Assembly (NCBI RefSeq): GCF_034497705.1
Contig: NZ_JAXRUV010000012.1
Coordinates: 1-63,095 of the forward strand
Origin: Marinococcus luteus_A
GTDB taxonomy: Bacteria; Bacillota; Bacilli; Bacillales; Marinococcaceae
Direction: 5' to 3'
DNA: 63,095 nucleotides
The notes beneath the pieces are model-generated. The model did not search any database. It saw only the letters and a list, made by a program, of their open reading frames with translations, and had not been told where the DNA came from. A program made the translations under genes and the position numbers. Below, piece by piece: positions 51,270 through 60,860 of the stretch. Position 1 is the first letter of the stretch. Every line of letters starts with the position of its first letter.

Positions 51270-52007
51270 ATGAGTGCCGTTGTGGAATTTGTTTTAATCG
51301 CAGTAATTATTTTTACCGGAAGCTTTATTCAGGGCGTCAGCGGCTTTGGTTTCGGGCTGTTCGTGATGAGCTTTGTGCCGTTTTTCTTTACGCTGCAATT
51401 CAGCTCACTTCTCGTTATTACTCTGTCGGTTATCACCGCACTGAGCATTATAGGTAAGGTGTATAAGCACATTCAGTGGGCGCAGCTCGGATATCTGCTG
51501 GCAGCTACTGCAGCAGGAAGGTTTGCAGCTTTTTTTATTCTACATAACTTTGGAGAAATGGACATTCTGAAAAAAGTACTTGGCTTTGTGCTTCTAGGCA
51601 TGGTTGTGTATACCTTTGCCCAAAAGCCGGAGAAAAAGCTGCGGACGGTGTCGAAGGTGATTCCGCTGGCACTTGGTTTTTGCGGTGGGCTGGTAGGAGG
51701 CGTTTTTGGCGTTGGCGGGCCTTTTTTCGTCGTTTATTTTCTATTAACAACAGCCAACAAATATCATTATACAGCGAACCTGCAGATTACATTTCTAATC
51801 GGAAGTCTTTTGACGGTCTTTGCCCACGCGGGTGCCGGCGACTTTTCGAGGGAGCTGCTGCTTTATATTCCTATAGGAATCGTATGCGTGCTGCTTGGCA
51901 CAAGCATTGGCATTCGCTATTTCGAAAAGCTGCCGCAAAAGCACATTCGTACGCTCACGGCCGTCATTATTGGCATAGCAGGCCTCAATATGCTGTTTTT
52001 TGCTTAA
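51270..52007 (+). CDS. TauE/SafE family sulfite/anion exporter
   Basis: A 245-residue membrane protein with about eight helices in two related halves, each starting with a glycine-rich signature: 'GSFIQGVSGFGFGLFVMSFVPF' and 'GFCGGLVGGVFGVGGPFFVVYFLL'. The family exports sulfite, sulfoacetate or related organosulfur anions. The ATG at 51270 is preferred, with AAGGG ten bases upstream; the ATG at 51252 has no site. It is 28 bases upstream of the TetR gene on the same strand. Confidence 0.85.
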   Translation: MSAVVEFVLIAVIIFTGSFIQGVSGFGFGLFVMSFVPFFFTLQFSSLLVITLSVITALSIIGKVYKHIQWAQLGYLLAATAAGRFAAFFILHNFGEMDILKKVLGFVLLGMVVYTFAQKPEKKLRTVSKVIPLALGFCGGLVGGVFGVGGPFFVVYFLLTTANKYHYTANLQITFLIGSLLTVFAHAGAGDFSRELLLYIPIGIVCVLLGTSIGIRYFEKLPQKHIRTLTAVIIGIAGLNMLFFA

Positions 52008-52034
52008 AACTAAAATGGAAAGGAGAACTCCCTG

Positions 52035-52604
52035 ATGCCGAGGCAGCGAACGATTGACCGCAGAACGCTTTTTCAGGAAACGGAAAGGTTAATCATGGAT
52101 GAAGGCTACCATTCCTTTCATTTCAAAGCCCTGTCGGAGCGTCTCGGGGTGGCGAGAAGCACCATTTACAACTATTATGCTAAAAAAGAAGAATTAGTGA
52201 CGGCCTATATGCTCGACAAGCTTGAGCAGGTATTTTCCCAGCTCGATGAAGCCGACCGGCAGACGGACTTTTCAGTGCGGATAAGGGCCTATATCCGGGT
52301 ATGGGTGCAGCAGGCATCAGTTCATCAGGCATTTGACATTTTCCCGGTCATGGACCACCATGCTTCGGCCCAGGTGGAAATAAATGTAGAGCAGCTCCAG
52401 CAGTATCTGGGTCAACTGGGGAGCCGGGCGTATACACTGATCGAAGACGGGAAAAGGGTAGGAGCCATCCGCGGGGATCTTCCGACGCATGGCATCACGC
52501 GGATGCTGATGGTGGCGGTGCAGGCCCCGGACCCGTCCCTAAGTGAGGAAGAATGGGTGGAGACTATTTATAATATTTTTTTAAACGGCATCAAGCGCCC
52601 GTAA
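52035..52604 (+). CDS. TetR-family regulator of the RND efflux gene
   Basis: A 189-residue TetR/AcrR protein. The N-terminal HTH is 'FHFKALSERLGVARSTIYNYYAKKEEL' (residues 23-49); the C-terminal ligand domain contains 'FPVMDHHASAQVEINVEQL'. AAAGGAG precedes the ATG at 52035. It corresponds in position to B. subtilis YerO, the repressor of the SwrC (YerP) pump, and the 20-bp palindrome between it and the pump gene is its probable operator. Confidence 0.88.
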   Translation: MPRQRTIDRRTLFQETERLIMDEGYHSFHFKALSERLGVARSTIYNYYAKKEELVTAYMLDKLEQVFSQLDEADRQTDFSVRIRAYIRVWVQQASVHQAFDIFPVMDHHASAQVEINVEQLQQYLGQLGSRAYTLIEDGKRVGAIRGDLPTHGITRMLMVAVQAPDPSLSEEEWVETIYNIFLNGIKRP

Positions 52605-52619
52605 ATAATTTTTAAATTT

Positions 52620-52660
52620 AAATGACACTAGTGTCATTTTCGTTCAAAACGACGTATACT
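52620..52660 (+). promoter_or_regulatory. 20-bp palindromic TetR operator overlapping the pump promoter
   Basis: AAATGACACTAGTGTCATTT (52620-52639) is a perfect palindrome. TGTCAT inside it, a 17-base spacer and TATACT (52655-52660) form a probable promoter, so repressor binding would cover the -35. Confidence 0.82.
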
Positions 52661-52687
52661 GAGGGTAATGATACTGGGGGGAGAAAT

Positions 52688-55600
52688 GTGAAAAAAATAA
52701 TTGCAAAACCAAAGCTGATTTTATTATTTATTGTGATGCTCATTATTGTCGGCACACTGTCTTTTTTCCAGCTGCCGCAAAAAGAAATTCCATCAACAAA
52801 TCCACCGGTGGGCCAGGTAACCACGGTTTACCCCGGAGCCTCGGCAGAAGAAGTGGAAACAACGGTCACGAACCAGCTTGAAGAAGAGCTTGATAATGAA
52901 TCGGCCACAGTGTCGATTTCTTCAGTGTCTTCACCCGGGCTGTCGTCCATTACTGTAGAGCTTGATGAGAGTACGGAAAATCCGGAGCAGGTATGGAACA
53001 GTCTCGAGCAGAAGCTGTCGCAGGTAAGCACCTCGTTTCCGGATGACGCAGAAGAGCCGTCCATCAACAGTGAGCTGAGTCAGCAGGGACTCGCTATCTA
53101 CCAGCTGACGGTAGAGGAAGAATCGGTTCCGGAGGCGGTGCAGCTCATTGAGAGCTGGGAGCAGCGGTTCACCGGAATACCTGATATCGACAGTCTGGAA
53201 ATCACTGGCGACGTGGAGCGTGAACTGCAGGTCCGTCTCGACAGTGAAGCAATGGAGGAGGAAGGGCTGCAGTCCGGTCAGGTTATCGGGGCGCTCTCCT
53301 CCGCCTCGGAAGTCGTTCCACCTGGAGAATGGCAGCAGGACGGGGAATTGTATCAGGTGGAGCTTGAAGCACTTGAAAACGTAGCGGACTGGGAAAGCAT
53401 TGAAATAAGTCCGGGTCAGCAGGGCAATGGGGAAAATGCCGTGCTTGGCGATGTCGCAACAGTAGAAAACACATACGCTCCGATCGAGGAACAGGTGGAG
53501 TATAATCAGCAGTCGGCTCTGTCGGTAACATTCTTTCTCGCGGAAAACGCGAGCGTGCCACAGGCGCAAAGCAATTTAGATGAAGTGATAGCGGATTTTG
53601 AACAACAACTGCCCGAAGGGATGGAGCTGACCCAGCTCTATACGCAGGGCGAGGTCGTGGAGGATTTATTTTCAAGTCTGGCGATATCCTTTGTAGTGGC
53701 ATTTGTATCAGTATTAATCGTATGCTCCATCGGTCTGCGGATCCGGACCGCGCTGTCGGTAGCCATATCGATCCCGGCAGCGCTTGCGATCGGGATGATT
53801 CCTCTTCCGTTTACGGATGTTGGCCTGAATCAAATTTCTTTAATTGCTTTTATTATTTCGCTCGGGATTCTTGTGGATGATGCGATTGTTGTAAATGACA
53901 ACATTGACCGCCGGCTCCGGATGGGCGACAGTCCAATTGACGCAGCCAGCAACGGGTTGCGGGAAGTGCTTGTCTCGGTTGTCGTATCGACGCTTGCCGT
54001 CGTATTCACTTTTTTCCCGCTTTTATTTCTTCCAGGCGCGGCGGGTTCATTTATCCGACCGCTGCCTGTCGTACTGATTACGGTATTGATATCGTCTACG
54101 CTGCTTGCGATCTTTTTTATCCCTATTTACCGGGGCATTGTAGAGAAAAGAAGAAAAAAGAAGGACAAGCGCCCGTCGCCGGGATTTCTGGGCACATTTC
54201 TTGACCGCTCAGCGAAGTGGTACAGCAAACGCGTGCTGGCGCGTGTCGTGAAACGGCCGGTTATTGTGTCGCTTGCCGGCCTGATACTCGGAACCTCGGC
54301 ATTTGCGCTCGTCCCTTACACGCCGCTCGAGTTTTTCCCGGATACGGAACGGGAGGAAGTATTTATCGAAGCCTCTGTGCCGGAAAACACCCCGCTTGAA
54401 GAAACAGAAGCGGAGGCGGAGGAAGTCAGCAGCTGGCTGGAGGACCGAGAAGGAGTAACGTCGGTATCTTCATATGCAGGGACGGAAATCCCTACCGTAT
54501 TTTCGGGAGGATCGGGAAGCGGCGCCGCCGGGCCAAATGATATGAATTTTCTCGTATACGTAAACCCTGAAGAAATTCCGGCAAGGGAAGGAAGCGAAAT
54601 ATGGCCGGGAGAGATTCGAAACACCTTTGACAACGTCGAAGCCCAGGGGTCGATTGTTGAATCGGGTCCTCCGGTGGGAGCCCCAATTGCCGTTGAGCTC
54701 TCCGGCGAAGAAACGGATGAATTATTTTCTGCAGCAGCGGAGGTGGAAGCGCTGTTTGCAGAAACAGAAGGTGTTGACTTAGCGGTTTCGAACGCCAATC
54801 AGAATGTAAACCAGTGGCGATTTGAGCAGGACAGGGAAGCCCTGGAAGGTACAGGTGTAACCAACGAAACCATAAGTACAGAGCTCCGCCTGCTCGGGGA
54901 AGGAATGCCGTTTGGTCAGTGGAACGCGGATAATGAAGTCATACCAGTTCAGGTAATGTACGATAACGGGGAGCAGGTAACAAGCAGCGACCTGGATCAA
55001 ATCGTTATGGCCAGAGACGAAGGCGGAGAAGCGGTTACTTTAAATGACCTGGGACGTGGTGTAGAGGAAACGACGACTTCCGCTATCCCGCACGAAAATA
55101 CGGAACGGACCATTACGGTCCGTGCTTATCCGGGAGATGCTTCCGAGGACGAAATTTTAGCGGAAGCCGAGGATTCTCTTGACTCAATTGAAAATGAGTA
55201 CGGCGGTGTGAACGTCCAGGTAGGTGGCGAAACGTCCGAACGAAACGATGTATTTATTGATATTGGACAGATATTCATCGTCGTGGTGTTCCTGCTGCTC
55301 ATATTGTTTGCGCTGCAGTTCTATTCGCTGCGTATCCCGTTTATCGTTTTGAGTGCAGTGTATGTAGCAATTGCGGGGGTCATTCTCGGTTTGTTCCTGA
55401 CACAGACAGGGCTAGGATTCATGTCGATGATGGGTGCAGTCAGCCTCGCGGGTATCGTCGTACGGAACGCGGTCGTTATGATAGAATTTATGGAACAGCG
55501 CATACGAAGCGGTGAGTCCGTGCGGACAGCCGTCGTGGCAGCCGGAGAAGAGCGGTTCCGGCCGATTCTGTTGACGAGCCTGACATCCATCGCCGGTCTT

Positions 55601-55765
55601 CTTCCGATTGCTCTGGGGGACAATCCATTGTTTCAGCCGCTCGGAACAGCAATTGTGACGGGTCTTGTCTTTTCGACAGTACTGACGCTTTTATTGGTGC
55701 CAGCCCTCTACACCTGGAAAACAGAAAGCGACCACAAACGGCGTGCGCAAAAATCAAGGAAATAA
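52688..55765 (+). CDS. swrC: RND efflux transporter (SwrC/YerP-like)
   Basis: A 1025-residue resistance-nodulation-division pump with 12 helices and two large extracytoplasmic loops. Helix 4 has 'GILVDDAIVVNDNIDRRLRMG', the Asp-rich proton-relay motif; the C-terminal half repeats it as 'GIVVRNAVVMIEFMEQRI'. The loops are strongly acidic, as in halophiles. The Gram-positive SwrC group exports lipopeptides such as surfactin and antimicrobial compounds. The start is GTG at 52688 after GGGGGGAG; the longer frame would run through the operator. Its size matches B. subtilis SwrC. Confidence 0.9.
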   Translation: MKKIIAKPKLILLFIVMLIIVGTLSFFQLPQKEIPSTNPPVGQVTTVYPGASAEEVETTVTNQLEEELDNESATVSISSVSSPGLSSITVELDESTENPEQVWNSLEQKLSQVSTSFPDDAEEPSINSELSQQGLAIYQLTVEEESVPEAVQLIESWEQRFTGIPDIDSLEITGDVERELQVRLDSEAMEEEGLQSGQVIGALSSASEVVPPGEWQQDGELYQVELEALENVADWESIEISPGQQGNGENAVLGDVATVENTYAPIEEQVEYNQQSALSVTFFLAENASVPQAQSNLDEVIADFEQQLPEGMELTQLYTQGEVVEDLFSSLAISFVVAFVSVLIVCSIGLRIRTALSVAISIPAALAIGMIPLPFTDVGLNQISLIAFIISLGILVDDAIVVNDNIDRRLRMGDSPIDAASNGLREVLVSVVVSTLAVVFTFFPLLFLPGAAGSFIRPLPVVLITVLISSTLLAIFFIPIYRGIVEKRRKKKDKRPSPGFLGTFLDRSAKWYSKRVLARVVKRPVIVSLAGLILGTSAFALVPYTPLEFFPDTEREEVFIEASVPENTPLEETEAEAEEVSSWLEDREGVTSVSSYAGTEIPTVFSGGSGSGAAGPNDMNFLVYVNPEEIPAREGSEIWPGEIRNTFDNVEAQGSIVESGPPVGAPIAVELSGEETDELFSAAAEVEALFAETEGVDLAVSNANQNVNQWRFEQDREALEGTGVTNETISTELRLLGEGMPFGQWNADNEVIPVQVMYDNGEQVTSSDLDQIVMARDEGGEAVTLNDLGRGVEETTTSAIPHENTERTITVRAYPGDASEDEILAEAEDSLDSIENEYGGVNVQVGGETSERNDVFIDIGQIFIVVVFLLLILFALQFYSLRIPFIVLSAVYVAIAGVILGLFLTQTGLGFMSMMGAVSLAGIVVRNAVVMIEFMEQRIRSGESVRTAVVAAGEERFRPILLTSLTSIAGLLPIALGDNPLFQPLGTAIVTGLVFSTVLTLLLVPALYTWKTESDHKRRAQKSRK

Positions 55766-55770
55766 GGTGA

Positions 55771-56253
55771 ATGGCATTGAGACAGCTCGCGATAATTCCC
55801 TGCGGGGCGAAAAAAGCCTGGGACACAGAGCCGGATCTTGGGCCCCTGCCTGTGGAGCACGTCTACCAGAGTACGTTCCATCAGCTGTGCCGGGCTTACG
55901 CAGAGGCATTCGCTGACCAGTGGGCCGTGCTCTCTGGCAAACACGGTTTTATGTACCCACAGGAGCTTATTAACACAAATTACGATGTTACATTTGGAAA
56001 AGGACAGCAGGAGGAAATCTCCCGGGCTTACTGCATGCGGCAGTGGCAGGAAAAGCAGATGAATGAATACGACCGGTATGTCGTGCTGCTCGGCAAAAAA
56101 TATGATCCGGTCATCACGAGGATAGTGCCCATGGAGAGAACCGTTTTTCCGCTCCGGGAATACCGCGGGATGGGATACATGCAGCAGGCGTTAAAGCAGG
56201 CGGTAGAAAGTCATAACCCGCTTCCCCTTCACGCCCGGGAAGAAAAGTCATGA
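55771..56253 (+). CDS. DUF6884-type protein (YaaA/TGT-accessory-like fold)
   Basis: A 160-residue soluble protein. 'LAIIPCGAKKAWD' at the start, 'WAVLSGKHGFMYPQELINTNYDVTFG' in the middle and 'YDRYVVLLGKKYDPVI' match the DUF6884 pattern. The biochemical function is unknown; related folds bind nucleotides or modified bases. ATG at 55771 lies very close to an AAGGTG box; a TTG at 55777 would have better spacing. It follows the pump gene by only five bases and overlaps the next gene by four, so it is inside a transcription unit. Confidence 0.75.
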   Translation: MALRQLAIIPCGAKKAWDTEPDLGPLPVEHVYQSTFHQLCRAYAEAFADQWAVLSGKHGFMYPQELINTNYDVTFGKGQQEEISRAYCMRQWQEKQMNEYDRYVVLLGKKYDPVITRIVPMERTVFPLREYRGMGYMQQALKQAVESHNPLPLHAREEKS

Positions 56254-56945
56254 TGGAAACGATCCTGTTTTTTCTGACAGCAGCTGTCGTCTTAACGGCA
56301 CTTACGTACACACCGGTGCTCGGCACCTATTTATCTCTGTTTCAGACAATGGTACACGAAAATGGGCATGCCTTCATGGCGCTTGCCACCGGCGGAAAAG
56401 TGCGCTCGATCTCTTTATTTTATACGAGGGAGGGACTTGCTGAAACCGGTCATAAAGGGAAGCTTGGCCAGGCACTCACAACGTTCGCCGGCTACCCATT
56501 TGCAAGCGGGATGGCTCTTCTTTACAGCTGGGTATTTACCTCCGGCTGGTACAGCGGACTCATGATAGCCCTCGTAGCTCTGTTCATTTGGAATACGCTT
56601 CTCTGGGTGCGTAATCCTGCCGGGATCATCTGGGGACTGGCAGCTTCGGGCGGGGGTCTGTACCTGCTCATTGAAAATATGGTCATGCTTATGATGTGGA
56701 TTATGTTTATCCTCGGCGTACTTCTGGTTATTCAATCAGTCAGGTCGGCCTGGATCATTCTGCAGCGGAGTCTGCAGATGCCGGGGGACGCCGGAGATGC
56801 TACCGGAATGCACCGGGTGAGCCGCATCCCCGCGCAGGTATGGGGTGTACTCTTTTTTACACTGGCGCTTGCAGCTGCCTGGTTTTCAGCAGGTTTTTGG
56901 CTGCAGTGGGACAGTTCCATATTGATTCAGGGGGAAAACGCTTAG
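56250..56945 (+). CDS. M50-type membrane metalloprotease-like protein
   Basis: A 231-residue membrane protein with about six helices. The zinc motif HExxH is present as H36-E-N-G-H40 within 'LFQTMVHENGHAFMALATGG', typical of peptidase M50B-like proteins. A second-site 'NxxPxxD' motif is not obvious; 'FAGYPFASG' could be the equivalent. Might cut membrane-bound substrates, or act only as a structural homologue. Its ATG overlaps the stop of the preceding gene (ATGA). Confidence 0.75.
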   Translation: MMETILFFLTAAVVLTALTYTPVLGTYLSLFQTMVHENGHAFMALATGGKVRSISLFYTREGLAETGHKGKLGQALTTFAGYPFASGMALLYSWVFTSGWYSGLMIALVALFIWNTLLWVRNPAGIIWGLAASGGGLYLLIENMVMLMMWIMFILGVLLVIQSVRSAWIILQRSLQMPGDAGDATGMHRVSRIPAQVWGVLFFTLALAAAWFSAGFWLQWDSSILIQGENA

Positions 56946-57098
56946 TCGTTTTCTCATTTTTTTATGCAGAAACGGGCGGCGTTTACAGCCCGAAGCTGTT
57001 TTTATAAAAGGAATACTTATAAACCGGAAGCATACTTTGAAGTGAAAATGGGAAAAGTCGAAGAGAGAAAAAGAGTTTTTAGAAATGAGGGAGAGCGA

Positions 57099-58406
57099 GT
57101 GACCGAGACCATCAATGCCAGTCAAAAAGTATTAGCTTCCGTTGATAGGCTGTGGGAAGAGGAAATAGAGTTTTTACAGACAATCGCGCGGTTTCCGAGT
57201 ACGATCGAATATGAAGGATCGCTTCAATTATACTTAAAGAATTTTTTTCAGAACGAGCTGGAGATGGACGTGGAAACAGTAGATGTCGATGAAAAAGAAA
57301 TCAGCTCTCTTCCGGGGTACTCCCCAAGCGAGTGGTCCTACGCGGGCCGGCCGGTAGTAGTGGCGAAGGCACCGCGCAGTTCCCGGAACTCCGAAGGCAG
57401 CAGTTTGCTTTTCCAGGGACATGTGGACGTTGTAAGTCCTGAGCCAAAGCACAAATGGAGTGTGGATCCATGGGGAGCGCAGCGTATTGGAGACCGCCTT
57501 TACGGACGAGGGGTGCTCGATATGAAAAGCGGTGTGGCGGCAATGATTTATGCCTATAAAGCCATACGGGATGCAGGCTACGAACCGGCAGCTGATTTCT
57601 CCATCAAAACCGTTATCGAGGAAGAGGCAACAGGCAATGGGACGCTCGCTGCAGCGAATGCTGGGCACCTGGCAGATGCCGTTCTCATTCCGGAACCGTT
57701 CGGGCAGTGCCCATCCACCGCCCAGCTCGGAAGCCTCTGGCTCCGTATTCATATCGATACGAGCAGCAATTTGCAGTCGGATCAAACCGGTGTTGGAGCG
57801 AATGCCATCGAAAAAGCACAGAGCGTGATTGAGGCTCTGCAGAGCTACCGGGAATACGTCAACCGGGATGATCAAAAGCCGCCGGAATTTGCCCATATGA
57901 AAGAGCCGATCGACGTGGAGATAGGAACGATGCACAGCGGGGACTTTGCCTCCAACATTCCTGTAGAAGCCACACTTGAGGTTCGTTCTGCAGTTTATCC
58001 GGGGAAGGACCCGTCCGAAGGCAAGCAGGATTTAATCGATTGGATTCTTGATAAAACAAAAGATGATGAATGGCTTCGTGAGCATCCTCCGGCCTTTGAA
58101 TCCTTTGGCTTTCATGCAGAGGGTATGGTGATGCCCGAGGATGACCCGCTGTTTGCCAAGCTCGATGAAGCCCATGAGCTAGTGACCGGAAAACAATGCG
58201 GCAGACAGGCGATTCCGGTGACAACAGATGCCCGTTATTACGGCCTTTATTATGATACGGCCGTTACATGCTACGGACCATCAGGGGCAAAAATGCACGA
58301 ACCGGATGAATGGGTGGACCTTGAAAGTGTAAAAAACGTAACGAAAGTGTACGCAGACTTTTTAATCCGCTGGTGCGGCATTTATAAAAAGGAAGGGGAA
58401 AGCTGA
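57099..58406 (+). CDS. M20 family metallopeptidase (ArgE/DapE/ACY1-like)
   Basis: A 435-residue amidohydrolase. Zinc ligands appear as H in 'LLFQGHVDVV', D in 'YGRGVLDMKSGVAAM', the catalytic/ligand Glu pair in 'KTVIEEEATGNG', and H in the C-terminal 'PSGAKMHEPDEWVD'. A dimerisation domain sits between. Members deacylate N-acyl amino acids or cleave dipeptides. I chose GTG at 57099 with GAGGGAG upstream; the frame to 56964 starts in sequence unlike the family. Its stop overlaps the next start (TGATG), and a glutamate dehydrogenase gene follows, suggesting amino acid catabolism. Confidence 0.85.
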   Translation: MTETINASQKVLASVDRLWEEEIEFLQTIARFPSTIEYEGSLQLYLKNFFQNELEMDVETVDVDEKEISSLPGYSPSEWSYAGRPVVVAKAPRSSRNSEGSSLLFQGHVDVVSPEPKHKWSVDPWGAQRIGDRLYGRGVLDMKSGVAAMIYAYKAIRDAGYEPAADFSIKTVIEEEATGNGTLAAANAGHLADAVLIPEPFGQCPSTAQLGSLWLRIHIDTSSNLQSDQTGVGANAIEKAQSVIEALQSYREYVNRDDQKPPEFAHMKEPIDVEIGTMHSGDFASNIPVEATLEVRSAVYPGKDPSEGKQDLIDWILDKTKDDEWLREHPPAFESFGFHAEGMVMPEDDPLFAKLDEAHELVTGKQCGRQAIPVTTDARYYGLYYDTAVTCYGPSGAKMHEPDEWVDLESVKNVTKVYADFLIRWCGIYKKEGES

Positions 58407-58960
58407 TGAGCTATTCGCGTGCTCTGATTGTGATTGACTACACGATGGATTTTGTAGCGGAAGAAGGCGCACTCACCTGCGGGGAGCCGGGCCAAAAAAT
58501 CGAAAGCGCTATTTATCAATTAATCGAAACGTATCAGGCCTCGGATGATTTTGTCGTATTCGCCCTCGACCGCCACGAAGAAGGTGATGAGTATCATCCG
58601 GAAACGAAGCTGTTTCCTCCCCACAATATAGCTGGAACGAAGGGAAGGGACCTGTATCGAAGCATTCAGAGTCTGTATGAATCTATACGACATCAGCCGA
58701 ATGTTTGGCAGGTGGACAAAACAAGGTATAGTGCCTTTGCAGGAACAAACCTGGAACTGAAATTAAGGGAACGGAGCATTGCCGAGCTTCACCTTGCCGG
58801 CGTCTGTACCGATATCTGCATTCTTCATACAGCAGTGGATGCCTATAATAAAGGCTTTGATATCGTCATTCACCAGGATGCTGTAGCAAGCTTTGACGAG
58901 GAAGGACACGCGTTTGCGCTAAAACACGCACAAAATATTTTAGGGGCGTCAGTCCAATAG
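58406..58960 (+). CDS. Cysteine hydrolase, isochorismatase/nicotinamidase type
   Basis: A 184-residue enzyme with the catalytic triad D11 ('VIDYTMDF'), K105 ('VDKTRYSAF') and C134 ('LAGVCTDICI'), and metal ligands D55 and H57 ('ALDRHEEGDEYHPET') as in nicotinamidases of the YueJ/PncA type. It most likely converts nicotinamide to nicotinate for NAD salvage, though other amidase activities are possible. Translationally coupled to the M20 peptidase gene and 14 bases before the glutamate dehydrogenase gene. Confidence 0.87.
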   Translation: MSYSRALIVIDYTMDFVAEEGALTCGEPGQKIESAIYQLIETYQASDDFVVFALDRHEEGDEYHPETKLFPPHNIAGTKGRDLYRSIQSLYESIRHQPNVWQVDKTRYSAFAGTNLELKLRERSIAELHLAGVCTDICILHTAVDAYNKGFDIVIHQDAVASFDEEGHAFALKHAQNILGASVQ

Positions 58961-58974
58961 AAAGGAAGAACATC

Positions 58975-60231
58975 ATGACCGGACAAAACAGCCAGGGGCC
59001 GCTCGGCGTTGTGCATCAGCAGATCGCTGAAGCTTCCCGGCTTATTCAATTGCCAAACACTGTAGAAACGATACTGAAATATCCGAAAAGAAAAGTGGAG
59101 GTCCAGTTCCCTGTGGAAATGGACGACGGCCACACCCAGATGTTTACCGGCTACCGGACGCAGCATAATGATGTGCTTGGCCCGGTGAAAGGCGGGCTCC
59201 GCTTTCACCCGCAGACGGATGAAGAGGAAACGGAGGCGCTTGCCGCCTGGATGACGTTTAAGTGCGCGCTTGTGCAGATTCCACATGGCGGTGCAAAGGG
59301 AGGCGTCGTCTGTGATCCTTCCATGCTGAGTGACCGTGAGCTTCGCCAGGTCAGCAGAGGATACACTGAGGCCCTGTTTGACCTTCTCGGTCCTAATAAA
59401 GACGTGCCGGCCCCGGATGTGTATACGGATCCGAAGGTCATGAGCGTCATGATGGATACGTACTCCCGGATGGCCGGCGGTCACGAGCCCGGCGTTATTA
59501 CCGGCAAGCCGCCTCTTGTAGGCGGTTCAAAAGCAAGAGAGTCAGCAACGGCCCGCGGCGCTGTATATATTATCGAAAAAATGCTTGAGCAGGAAAACAA
59601 ACGTGCCGAAGACATACGCGTAGCCGTCCAGGGCTTTGGTAACGCCGGACAGATTGCCGCGAGACTGCTGTACGATTTAGGATGTAAAATTGTGAGCGTC
59701 AGCGACTCCAAAGCTGCCCTTTATGATGAAGATGGGCTTGATATTCCGAGAGCCCAGCAGGCAAAAGCAGGCAACAGCGGCCTGCAGGAGTATGGAGAAA
59801 ACTATCTGCTCGAAAATAACATGGACATCCTTTATACTGATGCTGATATTTTGATACCTGCTGCCATGGAAGGCGTTATCACAAAAGATAATGCAGACCG
59901 GGTAAAAGCCCCGAAGATTATGGAGCTTGCAAACGGACCGACCACACCGGAAGCAGATCATATTTTAAAGGACCAGGGGCAGGCAGTATATCCGGATATC
60001 TTAGTGAATGCCGGTGGTGTTATTGTGTCGTATCTGGAGTCCGTTCAGAATCACATGAACTACTATTGGTCTGAAGATGTAATTAATGAACGGATGAAGG
60101 CATTTATACTCGAAGCATACGAACAGACGGAAAAATCGGCTTACGAACACAAGACCACCAACAGAAACGGTGCGATGATTTTCGCCATGGACCGGCTGCA
60201 GGAAGCAATGGAATACCGTGGCTGGATATAA
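58975..60231 (+). CDS. Glutamate dehydrogenase (Glu/Leu/Phe/Val family)
   Basis: A 418-residue NAD-dependent hexameric GDH similar to GudB/RocG. 'GPVKGGLRFHPQTDEEE' and 'FKCALVQIPHGGAKGGVVCDP' hold the substrate-binding lysines and catalytic lysine; 'VQGFGNAGQIAARLL' is the Rossmann motif of the C-terminal domain. It releases ammonia from glutamate to give 2-oxoglutarate. AAAGGAAG precedes the ATG at 58975. It ends the peptidase-hydrolase-GDH set, a plausible glutamate or amino acid catabolic unit. Confidence 0.93.
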   Translation: MTGQNSQGPLGVVHQQIAEASRLIQLPNTVETILKYPKRKVEVQFPVEMDDGHTQMFTGYRTQHNDVLGPVKGGLRFHPQTDEEETEALAAWMTFKCALVQIPHGGAKGGVVCDPSMLSDRELRQVSRGYTEALFDLLGPNKDVPAPDVYTDPKVMSVMMDTYSRMAGGHEPGVITGKPPLVGGSKARESATARGAVYIIEKMLEQENKRAEDIRVAVQGFGNAGQIAARLLYDLGCKIVSVSDSKAALYDEDGLDIPRAQQAKAGNSGLQEYGENYLLENNMDILYTDADILIPAAMEGVITKDNADRVKAPKIMELANGPTTPEADHILKDQGQAVYPDILVNAGGVIVSYLESVQNHMNYYWSEDVINERMKAFILEAYEQTEKSAYEHKTTNRNGAMIFAMDRLQEAMEYRGWI

Positions 60232-60347
60232 AAAATTAACAAATTCTGCATGAATCTATAGTCACAGGGGAGTCAACAAGATAAAATGCTAGTGTGGGCT
60301 TTTCCGAAAACGGGAAGGAAACTGTTAAGAGTTCTAGGAGGGATTAG

Positions 60348-60815
60348 ATGGATTGGTCAAAAGAATTTGATTTTCATAAAAACGATACGGAAGACAGTAC
60401 AGCAGAAAAAATGAAACGAATCAGCAAATGTATTGATAAGCTCTGGGGGGATTTCGACGAAGTATTAACGGAAATTGTGGAGCAGGGCGGACTGGAAAAA
60501 GAAGACTACAGAAAACGGTTCAGGGATGAAACATTCATCATTGAACTTCTGGAGTCCGAGTTAAAAGGCTCTGTCAGCGGTCACTTTGACCGTAACATCG
60601 ATGTTATGGTTGATTTGACACTGGATGAACCGAAAAAGAAATCGCTCAGCCAGGTATTCCTTCCAAACGATAAACTGTATTTGATCGACACGCGCAGCAA
60701 CCAATGGGTGATTGCCGAAGCCGGCAAGAAGCCAAAAGACTGCACAAAGCTTGAGAAAAAGCATATCGAGCAGATATTCGCTCACATGCTCCGTGAATAT
60801 AGAGTAACGAAATAA
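60348..60815 (+). CDS. Conserved hypothetical protein
   Basis: A 155-residue acidic soluble protein with no signal or membrane segment. A helical first half ('AEKMKRISKCIDKLWGDFDEVL') is followed by a beta-rich part ('IDVMVDLTLDEP', 'DKLYLIDTRSNQWVIAE'). I recognise no family. TAGGAGGG precedes the ATG, and it has its own terminator, so it is an independent gene. Confidence 0.7.
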   Translation: MDWSKEFDFHKNDTEDSTAEKMKRISKCIDKLWGDFDEVLTEIVEQGGLEKEDYRKRFRDETFIIELLESELKGSVSGHFDRNIDVMVDLTLDEPKKKSLSQVFLPNDKLYLIDTRSNQWVIAEAGKKPKDCTKLEKKHIEQIFAHMLREYRVTK

Positions 60816-60825
60816 CAAAACAGAA

Positions 60826-60860
60826 GAAAGCATCCAACTTGACGGTTGGGTGCTTTCTTT
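60826..60860 (+). terminator. Terminator
   Basis: GAAAGCATCCAAC (60826-60838) pairs with GTTGGGTGCTTTC (60845-60857), one T-G pair. Confidence 0.85.
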
